The notes beneath the pieces were generated by a model that worked only from the letters and a program-made list of their open reading frames with translations, was not told the origin of the DNA and made no database searches. Shown one piece after another: positions 45,850-54,818 of a stretch of DNA of 64,000 nt. The DNA lies in assembly GCF_002796985.1 (NCBI RefSeq), contig NZ_PEKX01000012.1:227568-291567 (forward strand), in the 5' to 3' direction. Position numbers and translations under genes: made by a program. The first letter of the stretch is position 1. Every line of letters begins with the position of its first letter. This DNA comes from Pseudomonas sp. (lineage in GTDB: Bacteria; Pseudomonadota; Gammaproteobacteria; Pseudomonadales; Pseudomonadaceae).

Positions 45850-46905
45850 TCAAGCCACCGGCGGCGGCGGAGGCTGGTGCGAGCTGGCCACCCAGGCGCT
45901 GACCAGGTTGTACACCACCGCCAGCAGCACCGGGCCGAGGAACAGGCCGATGAAGCCGAAGCTGAGCAACCCGCCGAGCACACCCAGCAGCACCACCACC
46001 AGCGGCAGGTTGCCGCCGCGGCTGATCAGGTAGGGCTTCAAGATGTTGTCCACGCCGCTGATCACGAAGAAGCCCCAGATCGCCATGAACACCGCGTAGC
46101 CATAGCTCTCCTGGTAGAACAACCAGATCACCGCCGGGCCCCACACCAACGGCGGCACCATCAGCAGGCTGCAGACGAAGGTCAGCAGGCCGAGCAGCCA
46201 GGCGCCGGGGACGCCGGCGATGAGGAAGCCGATGGTGGCCAGCACGGCCTGGGCGGCGGCAGTGCCGATCACGCCGTTGACCACTCGCTGCACGGTGCCG
46301 GCGATGATGTCCATGTACTGCTGCGCCGCGGAGCCGATCAGGCGCTCCAGCACGCCGTGGGCGAAGGCCTGCAGGCGCAGGCCGTCGCGGTAGAAGAAGA
46401 AGATCAGCACCAGGCTCAGCACCAGTTCGAAGATGCCCGCGCCCAGCTTGGCACTGCGCGCCAGCGCCCAGTTGCCGACTTCGCCCATGTACGGCTTGAG
46501 CGCGGAGAACATCGCCACGCCCTGCTGGTCGGCCTGGTACCACCAGCCGATCAGGCGGTCACCGATCAGCGGCACCCCCGCCATCCACTCCGGCGGTGGC
46601 GGCAGGCCGGCCACCTGCAGGTTTTTCACCAGCTCGACGCCTTCGCGCACCCGGTCTACCAGGCCGAAGCCCAGCCAAACCAGGGGCAGCGCCACCAATA
46701 CGATCCAGCCAATGGTCAGCAGCCCGGCTGCCGCTGCCTGGCGGCCACCCAGCAACTGGGTCAGCAGGCGCATCAGCGGCCAACTGGCGAAGGCCAGCAC
46801 GGCGGCCCAGAACAGCGCCGACCAGAATGGCAGCAGCACCCAGATACTCGCACCCAGCAGGCCAAGCAACAGCAGGCGCAGCAACAGGCGATCGTTGGCG
46901 AACAT
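45850..46905 (-). CDS. AI-2E family transporter (PerM-like)
   Basis: 351 residues, with paired hydrophobic segments typical of the PerM/AI-2E exporter family (seven or eight transmembrane helices). Near the middle and C terminus it shows FFFYRDG, VLATIGFLIAGVPGAWLLGLL and GVDNILKPYLISRGGNLP, the conserved family block. It is thought to act as a permease for small molecules, possibly autoinducers or sodium/proton exchange; which applies here is unknown. Confidence 0.88.
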   Translation of the reverse strand: MFANDRLLLRLLLLGLLGASIWVLLPFWSALFWAAVLAFASWPLMRLLTQLLGGRQAAAAGLLTIGWIVLVALPLVWLGFGLVDRVREGVELVKNLQVAGLPPPPEWMAGVPLIGDRLIGWWYQADQQGVAMFSALKPYMGEVGNWALARSAKLGAGIFELVLSLVLIFFFYRDGLRLQAFAHGVLERLIGSAAQQYMDIIAGTVQRVVNGVIGTAAAQAVLATIGFLIAGVPGAWLLGLLTFVCSLLMVPPLVWGPAVIWLFYQESYGYAVFMAIWGFFVISGVDNILKPYLISRGGNLPLVVVLLGVLGGLLSFGFIGLFLGPVLLAVVYNLVSAWVASSHQPPPPPVA

Positions 46906-46981
46906 TGGAAACCCCGGTTGGCTCGAAAGCCCCAGTGTAGGGCGTTTCCCCTCTTCGCGGAGGAGAATCGGCGTAGGGGAA

Positions 46982-47800
46982 TCAGCGCAGCCAGGTCAGA
47001 TGCAGGCCGTCGCCATCATCCTTGCCCTGTTCCAGGCGTGCATCGCGCACGCCCTGGGCGGTCAGCGCAGTTCGCCAGTCGCTGGCGTGCTGGCCGGCCA
47101 ACTCGACGCGCACGCCGGTGTCCAGGCGCAGGGTGCGCACCAGCAGGTCCAGCCAGGCGCCGCCCGGTTCCTGCGGTACGTGGCTCAAGGTCAGCTCACC
47201 GTTGGCCTTGAGCAGGCGCATCAGCGTCGCCGGGCTGGGCAGCAGTTCGCCGAGGGCGGTGGCGCTATCCAGTTGTTCAGCATGCAGGTAGGCACGGCGG
47301 TTGCCACGGGTGATGGTGTAGACCGCCAGCAGGCTGTTCTCGTGGGGCGCGGCGAGGCGCACCAGCAGGTAGGCCTGCTGGTCGTCCGGGCCGAACAGTT
47401 TGGAATTGCCGAACACCGAATTGGCCAGCAGGTTGCTGGAGCCGCAGTCACGGCTCTCGCACCAGAACAGCGGCGTGGACTCGGCCTTGAGCAGGTCCTT
47501 GCGCGCCGCAGCGAAGGCGCTCTGGCTGGAGTCCTCGTCGGGCAGGCGATAGGTCACGGCGGTCAGGTCGCCGATGGCGCGCACCTCCCCTTCCATGCGC
47601 AGGCGCCCGCTGATGCGGCTGATCGAGCCTTGCGGGTAGATGCGTTCCTGGCTGGCAGCCTGGTTGAAGTCGACGATCTCCGAACGCGGGAAGCGCGGGA
47701 GAACCTCCAGGTCATGGCTGTCGGGCAGGTCGGCGGCAGCGGCGAGGCTGGCGAAGCCGAGCAAGCCACCGGTGATCAGCGTGCGAAGCAGCCGTGACAT
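46982..47800 (-). CDS. DUF4892 domain-containing exported protein
   Basis: 272 residues. The signal peptide (MSRLLRTLITGGLLGFASLAAAA) is followed by a DUF4892-like fold beginning DLPDSHDLEVLPRFPRSEIV, with YRLPDEDSSQSAF and a cysteine pair (WCESRDCGSSNLLANSVFG). Proteins of this family are common in Pseudomonas with unknown function and are probably periplasmic or outer-membrane associated. ATG 47800 gives a clean signal peptide; ATG 47878 upstream does not. Confidence 0.83.
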   Translation of the reverse strand: MSRLLRTLITGGLLGFASLAAAADLPDSHDLEVLPRFPRSEIVDFNQAASQERIYPQGSISRISGRLRMEGEVRAIGDLTAVTYRLPDEDSSQSAFAAARKDLLKAESTPLFWCESRDCGSSNLLANSVFGNSKLFGPDDQQAYLLVRLAAPHENSLLAVYTITRGNRRAYLHAEQLDSATALGELLPSPATLMRLLKANGELTLSHVPQEPGGAWLDLLVRTLRLDTGVRVELAGQHASDWRTALTAQGVRDARLEQGKDDGDGLHLTWLR

Positions 47801-47955
47801 CCGGTGCGCGTCGGTCCTGACGAAGTGAGGGTTTTCCGGCCCCTGGCGCGCGGCGGTCTGGATGTCGAGCATGCACAATCTCCCTGAAGCGATCCGTGCA
47901 GCCTCGCGGCAGGCCCCGCTTTAGTCAAGCCGCAGGGCGCTACCGGGTGTTTCCC

Positions 47956-48816
47956 TCAGGCCTGCAGGAAGGGTCGGAAGAACGCTGCGACAGCTTCGGC
48001 GCCCGCCTCGTCATCCAGGTGCAGGTGGTGCTGACCGGGCAGCTCATGGACCTCGAAGGGTCTGTCCTTCAGCAGTTCGCGGGTGGCCGGCTCGGCCAGC
48101 AACAGTCCTTGCTGCGCCAGCACCAGGCTGGCCGGGCATTGCACGGACTGGACGAATTGTCGCGCATGGGCGCGGGTCAGGCGCAGCGGCGACGGCAGGG
48201 TCAGGCGTGCGTCGGTGCGCCAGGTATAGCCACCGGGCACCGGCACCAGGCCACGGGACGCCAGCAGCTCCGCCGCCTCGCGGCTCACCGCACCGACGCC
48301 TTTCATGCGCGCTTCCACGGCGCGATCGATGACTTCGTAGACTGGCTTGCGCTTGTTCGGCAGGGCCAGTTGGGCGCGCAGGGCTTCGCCGAGCTTCTGC
48401 GGCGAAGTGTCCGCCTCGCCGGTGTAGGGCACCAGGCCGTCGATCAGCGCCAGGCGCTCGATGCGCTCGGGCATGGCGCCGGCCAGCAGTACCGAGACGA
48501 TGGCGCCCATGGAATGCCCGAGCAGCGAGAAGCGCTCCCAGCCCATCTGGTCGGCCACCATCAGCACGTCCAGCGCGTAGTCCCACAGCAGGTAGCTGGC
48601 CCCCGGCGCACGGTGGCCGGAGTGGCCGTGGCCGGCGAAGTCCAGGGCGAGGATACGCACGCCTTCGAGCATGGGCGCCAGCCGGGCGAAGCTCATGGCG
48701 TTGTCCAGCCAGCCATGCAGGGCGATCACCGGGCGGCCGTCTTCCGGGCCGAAGAGGTGCGCGGCCAGCTCGATATGCGGCAGGTTCAGGCGGATTTCCT
48801 GGACTTTGGCGGTCAT
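47956..48816 (-). CDS. Alpha/beta-fold hydrolase (first of tandem pair)
   Basis: 286 residues. HGWLDNAMSF supplies the oxyanion segment, GHSMG the nucleophile serine, and GQHHLHLDDE the catalytic histidine. The acid is probably in the strand after PASLVLAQQG. Likely an esterase or other small-substrate hydrolase. It starts 9 bases after the stop of the other hydrolase gene, which points to an operon of two distantly related paralogues. Confidence 0.92.
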   Translation of the reverse strand: MTAKVQEIRLNLPHIELAAHLFGPEDGRPVIALHGWLDNAMSFARLAPMLEGVRILALDFAGHGHSGHRAPGASYLLWDYALDVLMVADQMGWERFSLLGHSMGAIVSVLLAGAMPERIERLALIDGLVPYTGEADTSPQKLGEALRAQLALPNKRKPVYEVIDRAVEARMKGVGAVSREAAELLASRGLVPVPGGYTWRTDARLTLPSPLRLTRAHARQFVQSVQCPASLVLAQQGLLLAEPATRELLKDRPFEVHELPGQHHLHLDDEAGAEAVAAFFRPFLQA

Positions 48817-48825
48817 GGTGATTCC

Positions 48826-49626
48826 TTAAACGTGGGTGCGCTGTTGCCAGCGGGCGAAGACGGTCTTGAGCAGAGCGGCAGTGTCCTGCGGGCGCTCCAA
48901 CGGGAACATGTGCCCGCCCGGTAGCGACAGGCTCTCGCCCATGGGGATGCGGCCGATCAGGCTCGCATGGTGCGGCAGCACTACGCGGCTGTGGCGGCCG
49001 CGCACCATGGTCAGCGGCACGGCCAGCTGTTTGGCGCGGCCGGGGCTGGTATGCGGCACGTTGCGGTAGATGGAGATTTCCGTGGCCGGGTCGAACTTCA
49101 GGCGCAGGCCCTGCGCGGCGGACGGAGCCAGGCCGTGGCGCACATAGGCCTCCAGGCAGTCGCGGTCGAAGCGCTTGAACAGCGGCTTGCCGGCGAAGTA
49201 CTCCAGCGCCTCGGCGAAGTCCTCGAAGTCCTCGCGGCGGCCAAGGGTACGGCCAGCAGGCGTCAGTCGGTCGATGAAGCCCAAGCGCTTGGCGACGCGG
49301 ATCACCAGTTGGTCGGCCAGCGTCAACAAGGGCGAGTCGAGCATCACCACGCCACGGTACAACTCGGGTTTGCGCAGCGCCGCGTGGTAATGCAGCACGC
49401 CGCCAAGGGAGTGGCCGACTCCCCACACGGGCTCGTCCAGCGCTTCGAGGTGATGCAGCAGCTCTTCCACCAGGTTTTCCCAGTTGGCATTCACCGGGAA
49501 GCGCGGGTCGTGGCCGTGCATGTCCAGCCGATGGACCCGGTAATCCGGCTCCAGGGCATCGAACAACTTGCCGTAGGTGCCCGAGGGAAAACCGTTGGCG
49601 TGGGCGAAGAAGACCGTTTGCGACAT
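48826..49626 (-). CDS. Alpha/beta-fold hydrolase (second of tandem pair)
   Basis: 266 residues. HANGFPSGTYGKLF is the oxyanion segment (HANGF rather than HGW), GHSLGG the nucleophile elbow, and GGHMFPLERP the catalytic histidine. It is the upstream gene of the pair. The HANGF start and the DMHGHDPRFP segment are typical of a Pseudomonas group annotated only as hydrolases. ATG 49626 is the family start; the in-frame extension is rejected. Confidence 0.91.
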   Translation of the reverse strand: MSQTVFFAHANGFPSGTYGKLFDALEPDYRVHRLDMHGHDPRFPVNANWENLVEELLHHLEALDEPVWGVGHSLGGVLHYHAALRKPELYRGVVMLDSPLLTLADQLVIRVAKRLGFIDRLTPAGRTLGRREDFEDFAEALEYFAGKPLFKRFDRDCLEAYVRHGLAPSAAQGLRLKFDPATEISIYRNVPHTSPGRAKQLAVPLTMVRGRHSRVVLPHHASLIGRIPMGESLSLPGGHMFPLERPQDTAALLKTVFARWQQRTHV

Positions 49627-49779
49627 GCTGGGTGAACTCAGGGAAATGACTGCCTGAATTTTCCGCCAGCATCGAGGGTGCGGCAATGACCCACACTCCC
49701 GCGAATGACGGCACTCCGGCCAAAGTCCATGGCGCTCCGGCGGATTTGCCCTGATCGGCGCTTCGTGCTGAGCAACTTC

Positions 49780-49861
49780 GGCGGATAACCGTGAACGGTT
49801 ATTCGCCCTACGGGAGCGCCGTCGTAGAGCGCATAACGCGGCACGCCTTATCCGCCGTCAG
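49780..49861. repeat. Degenerate type C palindromes
   Basis: GGCGGATAACCGTGAACGGTTATTCGCCCTAC and a nearby GTAGAGCGCATAAC...CTTATCCGCC resemble the type C repeat. They lie between the hydrolase and LysE genes. Confidence 0.6.
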
Positions 49862-49864
49862 CCG

Positions 49865-50512
49865 TTAGACCCAATGCGTCGCGTGATTCACCACGCTGAA
49901 CAGGATGCCGCCCGCCACCAGCAGGAACACCACCCCGCACGCGCCGTCGATTGCAGGAACGGCACGCAGCAGGCGTTTCTGCCACAAGGGCCGGGTGAGG
50001 ACGACACTGAGCAGGCTGAACCAGGCGAAGCCGACGACAAACAGCATCACCGCCACCGAGACCTTGCCGGGCGCCGACATGTCCGCCGGGATCAGGCTGG
50101 TCAGCAGCGCGAGGAAGAACACCAGCGCCTTGGGATTGAACAGGTTGGTCGCCAGCCCGCGCAGCCAGGGGCCGAGCTTCGAGGCCGGCAGCTCGCCGTC
50201 GATCCGCCCTGCCCCGCCCGGCTTGCGCAACGCGCGCAGTGCGCCGATGCCAAGCCAGCCAAGGTAGGCGGCGCCCACCAGTTGCAGCGCGCTGAACAGT
50301 AGCGGCGAGCGGCTGAGCAGCAGCGACACGCCAGTCAGCACCAGGGTGCCGTGGACCAGGATACCGCTGGCCAGCCCGAGGGCGCTGAGCACGCCGGCGC
50401 GGCGGCCCTGGTGCAGCGAGGTGCGCACCACCAGCGCGACGTCCGGGCCGGGGCTGACCAGGGCGACGGCGAACACGGCGGTGAGCATGAGCAAGACCTG
50501 AACCTCCTGCAT
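49865..50512 (-). CDS. LysE family transporter (RhtB-type exporter)
   Basis: 215 residues, about six transmembrane helices. SPGPD near the first helix (VALVSPGPDVALVVRTSL) and NPKALVFFLAL in the middle are the LysE/RhtB signatures. Probably exports an amino acid or related compound. ATG 50512 follows GGAGG; the in-frame extension upstream is rejected. The AraC regulator starts 44 bases upstream in the same direction. Confidence 0.9.
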   Translation of the reverse strand: MQEVQVLLMLTAVFAVALVSPGPDVALVVRTSLHQGRRAGVLSALGLASGILVHGTLVLTGVSLLLSRSPLLFSALQLVGAAYLGWLGIGALRALRKPGGAGRIDGELPASKLGPWLRGLATNLFNPKALVFFLALLTSLIPADMSAPGKVSVAVMLFVVGFAWFSLLSVVLTRPLWQKRLLRAVPAIDGACGVVFLLVAGGILFSVVNHATHWV

Positions 50513-50555
50513 GGCGGGATTCTCCAGTGGAAAGTGAAACGAGGAAGGTGGGGGG

Positions 50556-51359
50556 TCAGCGCTGGCGCAAGCGCGCGGGCGGCAATCCGTAGGTACGGCG
50601 GAACAGGCGGCTGAAGTGGGCCTGGTCATAGAAGCCCAGGCTCAGGGCGATCTCCGACAGCGGCTGGCCCTTGATCACCCGTGGCAGCGCGCGCTCCAGG
50701 CGCAGCTGGGTGAGCCACTGGTGCGGCGGCAATCCGCACTGGTGGCGGAAGCGGCGCAGCACCTGCCAGGGGCTGAGGTCGCAGAACTCGGCGATCTCTT
50801 CCAGGGTCGGCGGGGTTTCCAGGCGCGATTCCAGCCACTCGCGGAGGCGCGCCCAGGTCGGTGCATCGAAGCCCTGCCCCGGTTCGCGGATGCGCAGGCT
50901 GGAGGCGCGCTCCAGCAAGGCGGCGAGAGCCTGCCAGAGCTGGCCTTCCTGCGCCAACCGCTCGCCACCGAGCATCAGGGCGTGGGCGCGTTGCAGCTCG
51001 ACCTGCAGCAACGGATCGCGTAGCTGCGCGGCGGTCAGGCGCGGTGCGCCCTGGCGGCCATCGCTGAAAGCGCGACAGGCATCGTCCAGCCATTGCGGGT
51101 CGATGGACAGCACGCGGATGCGATAACCGTCCTCACCCTCGCTGGAACCGTCATGGATGCTCTCGGGGCTCATCAGCAGGATGTCGCCATTCCCGGCCAG
51201 CAAACGCTCACCGCGATGGGTATAGCGCTGGTAGCCGCCCTCCATCAGCCCGACGTGGTAGTCGAGATGAAAGTGCCGGGGAAAGGCAAAACGGCGGTAT
51301 TCGGCGTCGATGAAACGGACGCCGGGCAGGCCGCTGCTGTGGTGTTCGATGCGTTCCAT
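50556..51359 (-). CDS. AraC family transcriptional regulator
   Basis: 267 residues. The N-terminal cupin-like AraC_binding domain (RHFHLDYHVGLMEGGYQRY) is followed by two C-terminal helix-turn-helix motifs, LEEIAEFCDLSPWQVLRRFR and PLSEIALSLGFYDQAHFSRLF, and the usual FRRTYGLPPARLRQ. A common AraC/LysE pairing, so it probably controls the next gene, the exporter, which lies 43 bases downstream. The effector is unknown. Confidence 0.93.
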   Translation of the reverse strand: MERIEHHSSGLPGVRFIDAEYRRFAFPRHFHLDYHVGLMEGGYQRYTHRGERLLAGNGDILLMSPESIHDGSSEGEDGYRIRVLSIDPQWLDDACRAFSDGRQGAPRLTAAQLRDPLLQVELQRAHALMLGGERLAQEGQLWQALAALLERASSLRIREPGQGFDAPTWARLREWLESRLETPPTLEEIAEFCDLSPWQVLRRFRHQCGLPPHQWLTQLRLERALPRVIKGQPLSEIALSLGFYDQAHFSRLFRRTYGLPPARLRQR

Positions 51360-51457
51360 GGGCCTACTTTACCGGCGCGGGAACGGCGGGTCTTGGACAA
51401 AATTGCGAGCGGCAGGTTCTTCGGTGACAGCTCCGGAGTCTGGCGTTGGGCGGAGAC

Positions 51458-51528
51458 ATCGCGGACGAAGTCCGCTCCTACCCCGCGCTCAACTCCCAGG
51501 GAGCGTAGGAGCGGACTCCGTCCGCGAT
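51458..51528. repeat. Dispersed palindromic repeat (type B)
   Basis: ATCGCGGACGAAGTCCGCTC...TAC faces GTAGGAGCGGACTCCGTCCG...AT. Confidence 0.85.
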
Positions 51529-51585
51529 TGGCCGAGCCCCGCGCAAATCTCGAGCGTGGCTTCCTGCCCGGAGCCCGTCGCCGGC

Positions 51586-52011
51586 TCAACGCTCCAGCGG
51601 CACCACCGCCATGGTCAGCCGCGAGATGCAGCTCGGCTTGCCGTCATCCCCGTGCAGGCGGATTTCCCAGACGTGTGTCGAGCGACCGATGTGCACCGCC
51701 TTGGCCACCGCCGTCACCCGCCCGCTGCGCAAGCCGCGCAGGTGGTTGGCGTTCACTTCCAGGCCCACGCAGTAGTACTGGCTGTTGTCCAGGCACAGGT
51801 AGCTGGCGGTGGAGCCGACGGTCTCCGCCAGCACCACCGAGGCGCCACCGTGCAGCAGGCCGTAGGGCTGGTGGGTGCGCGAATCCACCACCATGCTGGC
51901 GGTCAGCGAGTCGTCGTCGAACGCCTCGAAGCGGATATCGAGCACTTCACCGATGGTGTTCTTCAGGTTCGCGTTGAGCTTCTCCAGATCGGGCGTGGTG
52001 CGCCAGGTCAT
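51586..52011 (-). CDS. PaaI/YbgC-type thioesterase (hot-dog fold)
   Basis: 141 residues, a single hot-dog domain: YGLLHGGASVVLAETVGSTASYL carries the catalytic acid of the helix. It hydrolyses an acyl-CoA to acid plus CoA. The gene lies 15 bases after the acyl-CoA synthetase gene in the same direction, a typical pairing in which the synthetase charges and the thioesterase recycles CoA. The acyl substrate cannot be read from the sequence. Confidence 0.92.
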   Translation of the reverse strand: MTWRTTPDLEKLNANLKNTIGEVLDIRFEAFDDDSLTASMVVDSRTHQPYGLLHGGASVVLAETVGSTASYLCLDNSQYYCVGLEVNANHLRGLRSGRVTAVAKAVHIGRSTHVWEIRLHGDDGKPSCISRLTMAVVPLER

Positions 52012-52026
52012 GCCATTCCCCTTGTC

Positions 52027-53694
52027 TTATTCATGCCACTGCACCGCCTCGCGGCGCTCCGCCCATTCATTGAAGCGCGGCCCGTAGGCACCTTCCACCA
52101 CGTTGCGCTTGATCTTCAAGGTGGGCGTGAGGAAGCCGTTGTCCACGGTCCAGACATCCTTGACCAGCACCAGCCCAGCCAGACGCTCGTGCTTGTCCAG
52201 CGCCTCGTTCACCTCCGTCAGCAGCTCCTGCAAGCTCTGCTCAAGCTGACTGCGCGAGCCGTTGGCGGCTTCGTGGCGGCCGACTTCGGAGAGCACACAC
52301 AGGCCCAGCGGGGCGATCAGGCCATCGCCGACCACGCAGATCTGCTCGATCCGCGAATGCACGGCCAGGCGGTTCTCGATGGGCGCCGGGGCGACGTACT
52401 TGCCCTTGGCGGTCTTGAAGATTTCCTTGATGCGCCCGGTCAGGCGCAGGTTCCCCTCGGCGTCCTGTTCGCCCTTGTCGCCCGTGCGCAGGAAGCCGTC
52501 CTCGGTGATGGTCTCGGCAGTGCGCTCCGGGTCCTTGTAGTAGCCAACCATGGTCGCGCCGCTGCGGACCTGCACTTCGCCTTCGTCACTGATGCGCACT
52601 TCCACCCCGGGACTGTTGCGCCCGATCCAGCCCTTGCGTTGCTCGCCGGGCCGGCACACATGGGAGTAGCCACAGTTCTCCGACATGCCGTAGACCTCCA
52701 GCACGCCGAGGCCAAGACGCCGGTACCAGTCGAGCAATGCCTCTGGCACGGGCGCGGCACCGCAGAGCGCGTAGCGCACAGCGTCCAGCCCTAGGCCGGC
52801 GAGCACCTTGCGCCCGACCATTCGACCAATGATCGGCAAACGCAGCAGGCGGTCGAGCTTCTGCGCCGGCATCTGCGCATAGACGCCCATCTGGAACTTG
52901 GTCCAGATGCGCGGCACACCGAAGAACACCGTGGGCCGCGCGCGGCGCATGTCGGCCACGAAGGTTTCCAGGCTCTCGGCGAAGAACACCGTCTGCCCGG
53001 CATACAGCGAGGCCATTTCCACGAACATGCGTTCGGCCACATGGCAAAGCGGCAGGTAGGACAGCAGACGGTCCTCCTCGCCGACGCCGAACAGGTCGAT
53101 GGCATGGCTGGCGGCGAAGGCGAAGTTGCCGAAGGTGTGCATCACCCCCTTGGGCGTGCCGGTGGTGCCGGAGGTGTAGACCAGCGTCGCCAGGGTGGTG
53201 GCATCCGGGCGCGGGTCATCGCGGATCGGTGAAAGCTGCTGCAGGTCACTCCACTGATGGTCGAAGCGGCCTTGCGGATGCAGCGGCAGCGCCACGGTCG
53301 GCACGCCCTCGGGAATGCCGTCGGCCATCGACGCCCAGTCGTCCAGCTTGCCGATGAAGGCCACCACCGACTCGGAGTGGGTCATCACCTGGCGCGCGGA
53401 GTCGGCGGTGAGGTTGGGATACAGCGGCACCGAGATGTGGCCGGCCATCCAGATGGCGAGGTCGGCGACTATCCAGTGCGCGCAGTTCTTCGAAATGATC
53501 GCTACCCGGCTGCCTGCCGGCAGTTCCAGGCTGCGCAGCCAGGCGGCAGCGCGGCGGGCCTGATCGCCCACCTCGCCCCAGGTCAGGGTCTGCACTTCGC
53601 CGCCGGTGAGCGGCTGCACCAGGTAGCGTTTGTTTGGGTGGCTCTTCTCGCGCTGATAGAACAGGTCGAGTGGTAATCGGACTGCTTTAACCAC
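52027..53694 (-). CDS. AMP-binding protein, long-chain acyl-CoA synthetase type
   Basis: 555 residues. The core motifs of the adenylating family are present: LVYTSGTTGTPKGVMHTFGN, YGMSENCGY, GYYKDPERTAETI and TGDKGEQDAEGNLRLTGRIK. The N terminus MVKAVRLPLDLFYQREKSHP is typical of fatty-acid CoA ligases of the FadD family. It activates a carboxylic acid to acyl-CoA. It is cotranscribed with the thioesterase. Confidence 0.93.
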   Translation of the reverse strand: MVKAVRLPLDLFYQREKSHPNKRYLVQPLTGGEVQTLTWGEVGDQARRAAAWLRSLELPAGSRVAIISKNCAHWIVADLAIWMAGHISVPLYPNLTADSARQVMTHSESVVAFIGKLDDWASMADGIPEGVPTVALPLHPQGRFDHQWSDLQQLSPIRDDPRPDATTLATLVYTSGTTGTPKGVMHTFGNFAFAASHAIDLFGVGEEDRLLSYLPLCHVAERMFVEMASLYAGQTVFFAESLETFVADMRRARPTVFFGVPRIWTKFQMGVYAQMPAQKLDRLLRLPIIGRMVGRKVLAGLGLDAVRYALCGAAPVPEALLDWYRRLGLGVLEVYGMSENCGYSHVCRPGEQRKGWIGRNSPGVEVRISDEGEVQVRSGATMVGYYKDPERTAETITEDGFLRTGDKGEQDAEGNLRLTGRIKEIFKTAKGKYVAPAPIENRLAVHSRIEQICVVGDGLIAPLGLCVLSEVGRHEAANGSRSQLEQSLQELLTEVNEALDKHERLAGLVLVKDVWTVDNGFLTPTLKIKRNVVEGAYGPRFNEWAERREAVQWHE

Positions 53695-53913
53695 GTGCCC
53701 CTCCTTTGTTCTTGTTGTCAGAGGTGTAGCTCAAGGGTACAGCGATGGATCAACCAAGCACTTGCTTGGTTGAATATTCCACGCAGCGCAGCGGCAGACA
53801 AGACTGGTCGTGTGAACTTTTGTAGGATTTAGCCGAAGGATTGGTCCGAGCCGCTCTGGGACGGGGCTCGCGCGGAAACATCCGGGCACGATTTACCCTG
53901 CTGGGCGAAAGAA

Positions 53914-53950
53914 CCCCTCTCCCTTCAGGGAGGGGGTTGGGGAGAGGGAG
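53914..53950. repeat. Type D dispersed repeat
   Basis: CCCCTCTCCCTTCAGGGAGG followed by GGGTTGGGGAGAGGG. Confidence 0.75.
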
Positions 53951-53988
53951 CGCCCAGCACAAACCGGCCGGAGACCTTTTCAGCGAAC

Positions 53989-54453
53989 TCAGGAATGCCG
54001 CGGATGGTGCAGCGATACCAGCTCCATCAGCCCCGCCACCAGCACCTCGCCTTCCAGTTCCGCCAGGGTGGCGGTGCTGAACGGCACGGCGTCGCTGCGG
54101 CTGCCGTGCACCAGCAGGCCGGCCAGCGCGCCCACCAGCGGCTGGTGGGTGACCAGCAGCAGGTTCTGCTCGTTGCGGCCGTCGAGGAAGCGCAGCACGT
54201 CCTTCGGATCGTCATCCGGAGTCAGCCAGGGCGCAGTGCCCACCGCCCCCTCGAAACCCAGCGCCTCGCGGACCAGCTCGGCGGTTTCCTGGGCGCGCAC
54301 GTAGGGGCTGGCGAGGATGCCGTCCAGCGGCTGGCCGGCGAGCTGGGCGGCGCTTTTCAGCACCTCTTTGACACCGTGGGCCGTCAGTCGGCGCTCAGAA
54401 TCGCGGCGAGCCTGGGGCTCGGCTTCGCCATGACGGAGCAGCCAGAGCTTCAA
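53989..54453 (-). CDS. sixA: Phosphohistidine phosphatase SixA
   Basis: 154 residues. The start MKLWLLRHGEAEPQ has the catalytic histidine (RHGE, His8), and LLVTHQPLVGAL the second His of the phosphoglycerate-mutase-like fold. E. coli SixA removes phosphate from the Hpt domain of ArcB or from phosphohistidine in the nitrogen phosphotransferase system. Its ATG overlaps the stop of the DUF4389 gene by 4 bases (ATGA), so the two are coupled. Confidence 0.93.
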   Translation of the reverse strand: MKLWLLRHGEAEPQARRDSERRLTAHGVKEVLKSAAQLAGQPLDGILASPYVRAQETAELVREALGFEGAVGTAPWLTPDDDPKDVLRFLDGRNEQNLLLVTHQPLVGALAGLLVHGSRSDAVPFSTATLAELEGEVLVAGLMELVSLHHPRHS

Positions 54454-54806
54454 AGCTTGGGCTCTTCGTCGCGCACCGGATGCGGCGCCGGCGGCACGTC
54501 GTGCGGGGCCTCGCCTTCCGGGAAGTGGGCGGTCGGCCAGTCGGAGAACGGCCAGGGCTTCTCTTCGGTCTGGAAGGTGCCGAAGCGGCCGATCTGCGCG
54601 AAGTACTGGCTCAGGCTGTCGCCGAAGCCCATCAGGCTGCCGCTGGGCGCGCCGTAGATGATGCGGTAGATCAGCTGGATGATCACCACGGCGCCGAGGA
54701 TCATCTCGGCGACGAACCAGACCAGCGCGAAGACCAGCATCCAGACGACGCGCAGGACCAGGGATTCTTTTTCCTGACGTTCAGCGGACTGTCGTTCAGC
54801 AGACAT
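54450..54806 (-). CDS. DUF4389 domain-containing membrane protein
   Basis: 118 residues. Two hydrophobic stretches (VLRVVWMLVFALVWFVAEMI and GAVVIIQLIYRIIYG) precede FGDSLSQYFAQIGRF, a DUF4389 hallmark, and a proline/acid-rich tail. It is likely an inner-membrane protein. The function is unknown. It lies between gpsA (12 bases) and sixA (4-base overlap), a conserved arrangement in Pseudomonas as I recall. Confidence 0.88.
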   Translation of the reverse strand: MSAERQSAERQEKESLVLRVVWMLVFALVWFVAEMILGAVVIIQLIYRIIYGAPSGSLMGFGDSLSQYFAQIGRFGTFQTEEKPWPFSDWPTAHFPEGEAPHDVPPAPHPVRDEEPKL

Positions 54807-54818
54807 GGCGAAACCTCC

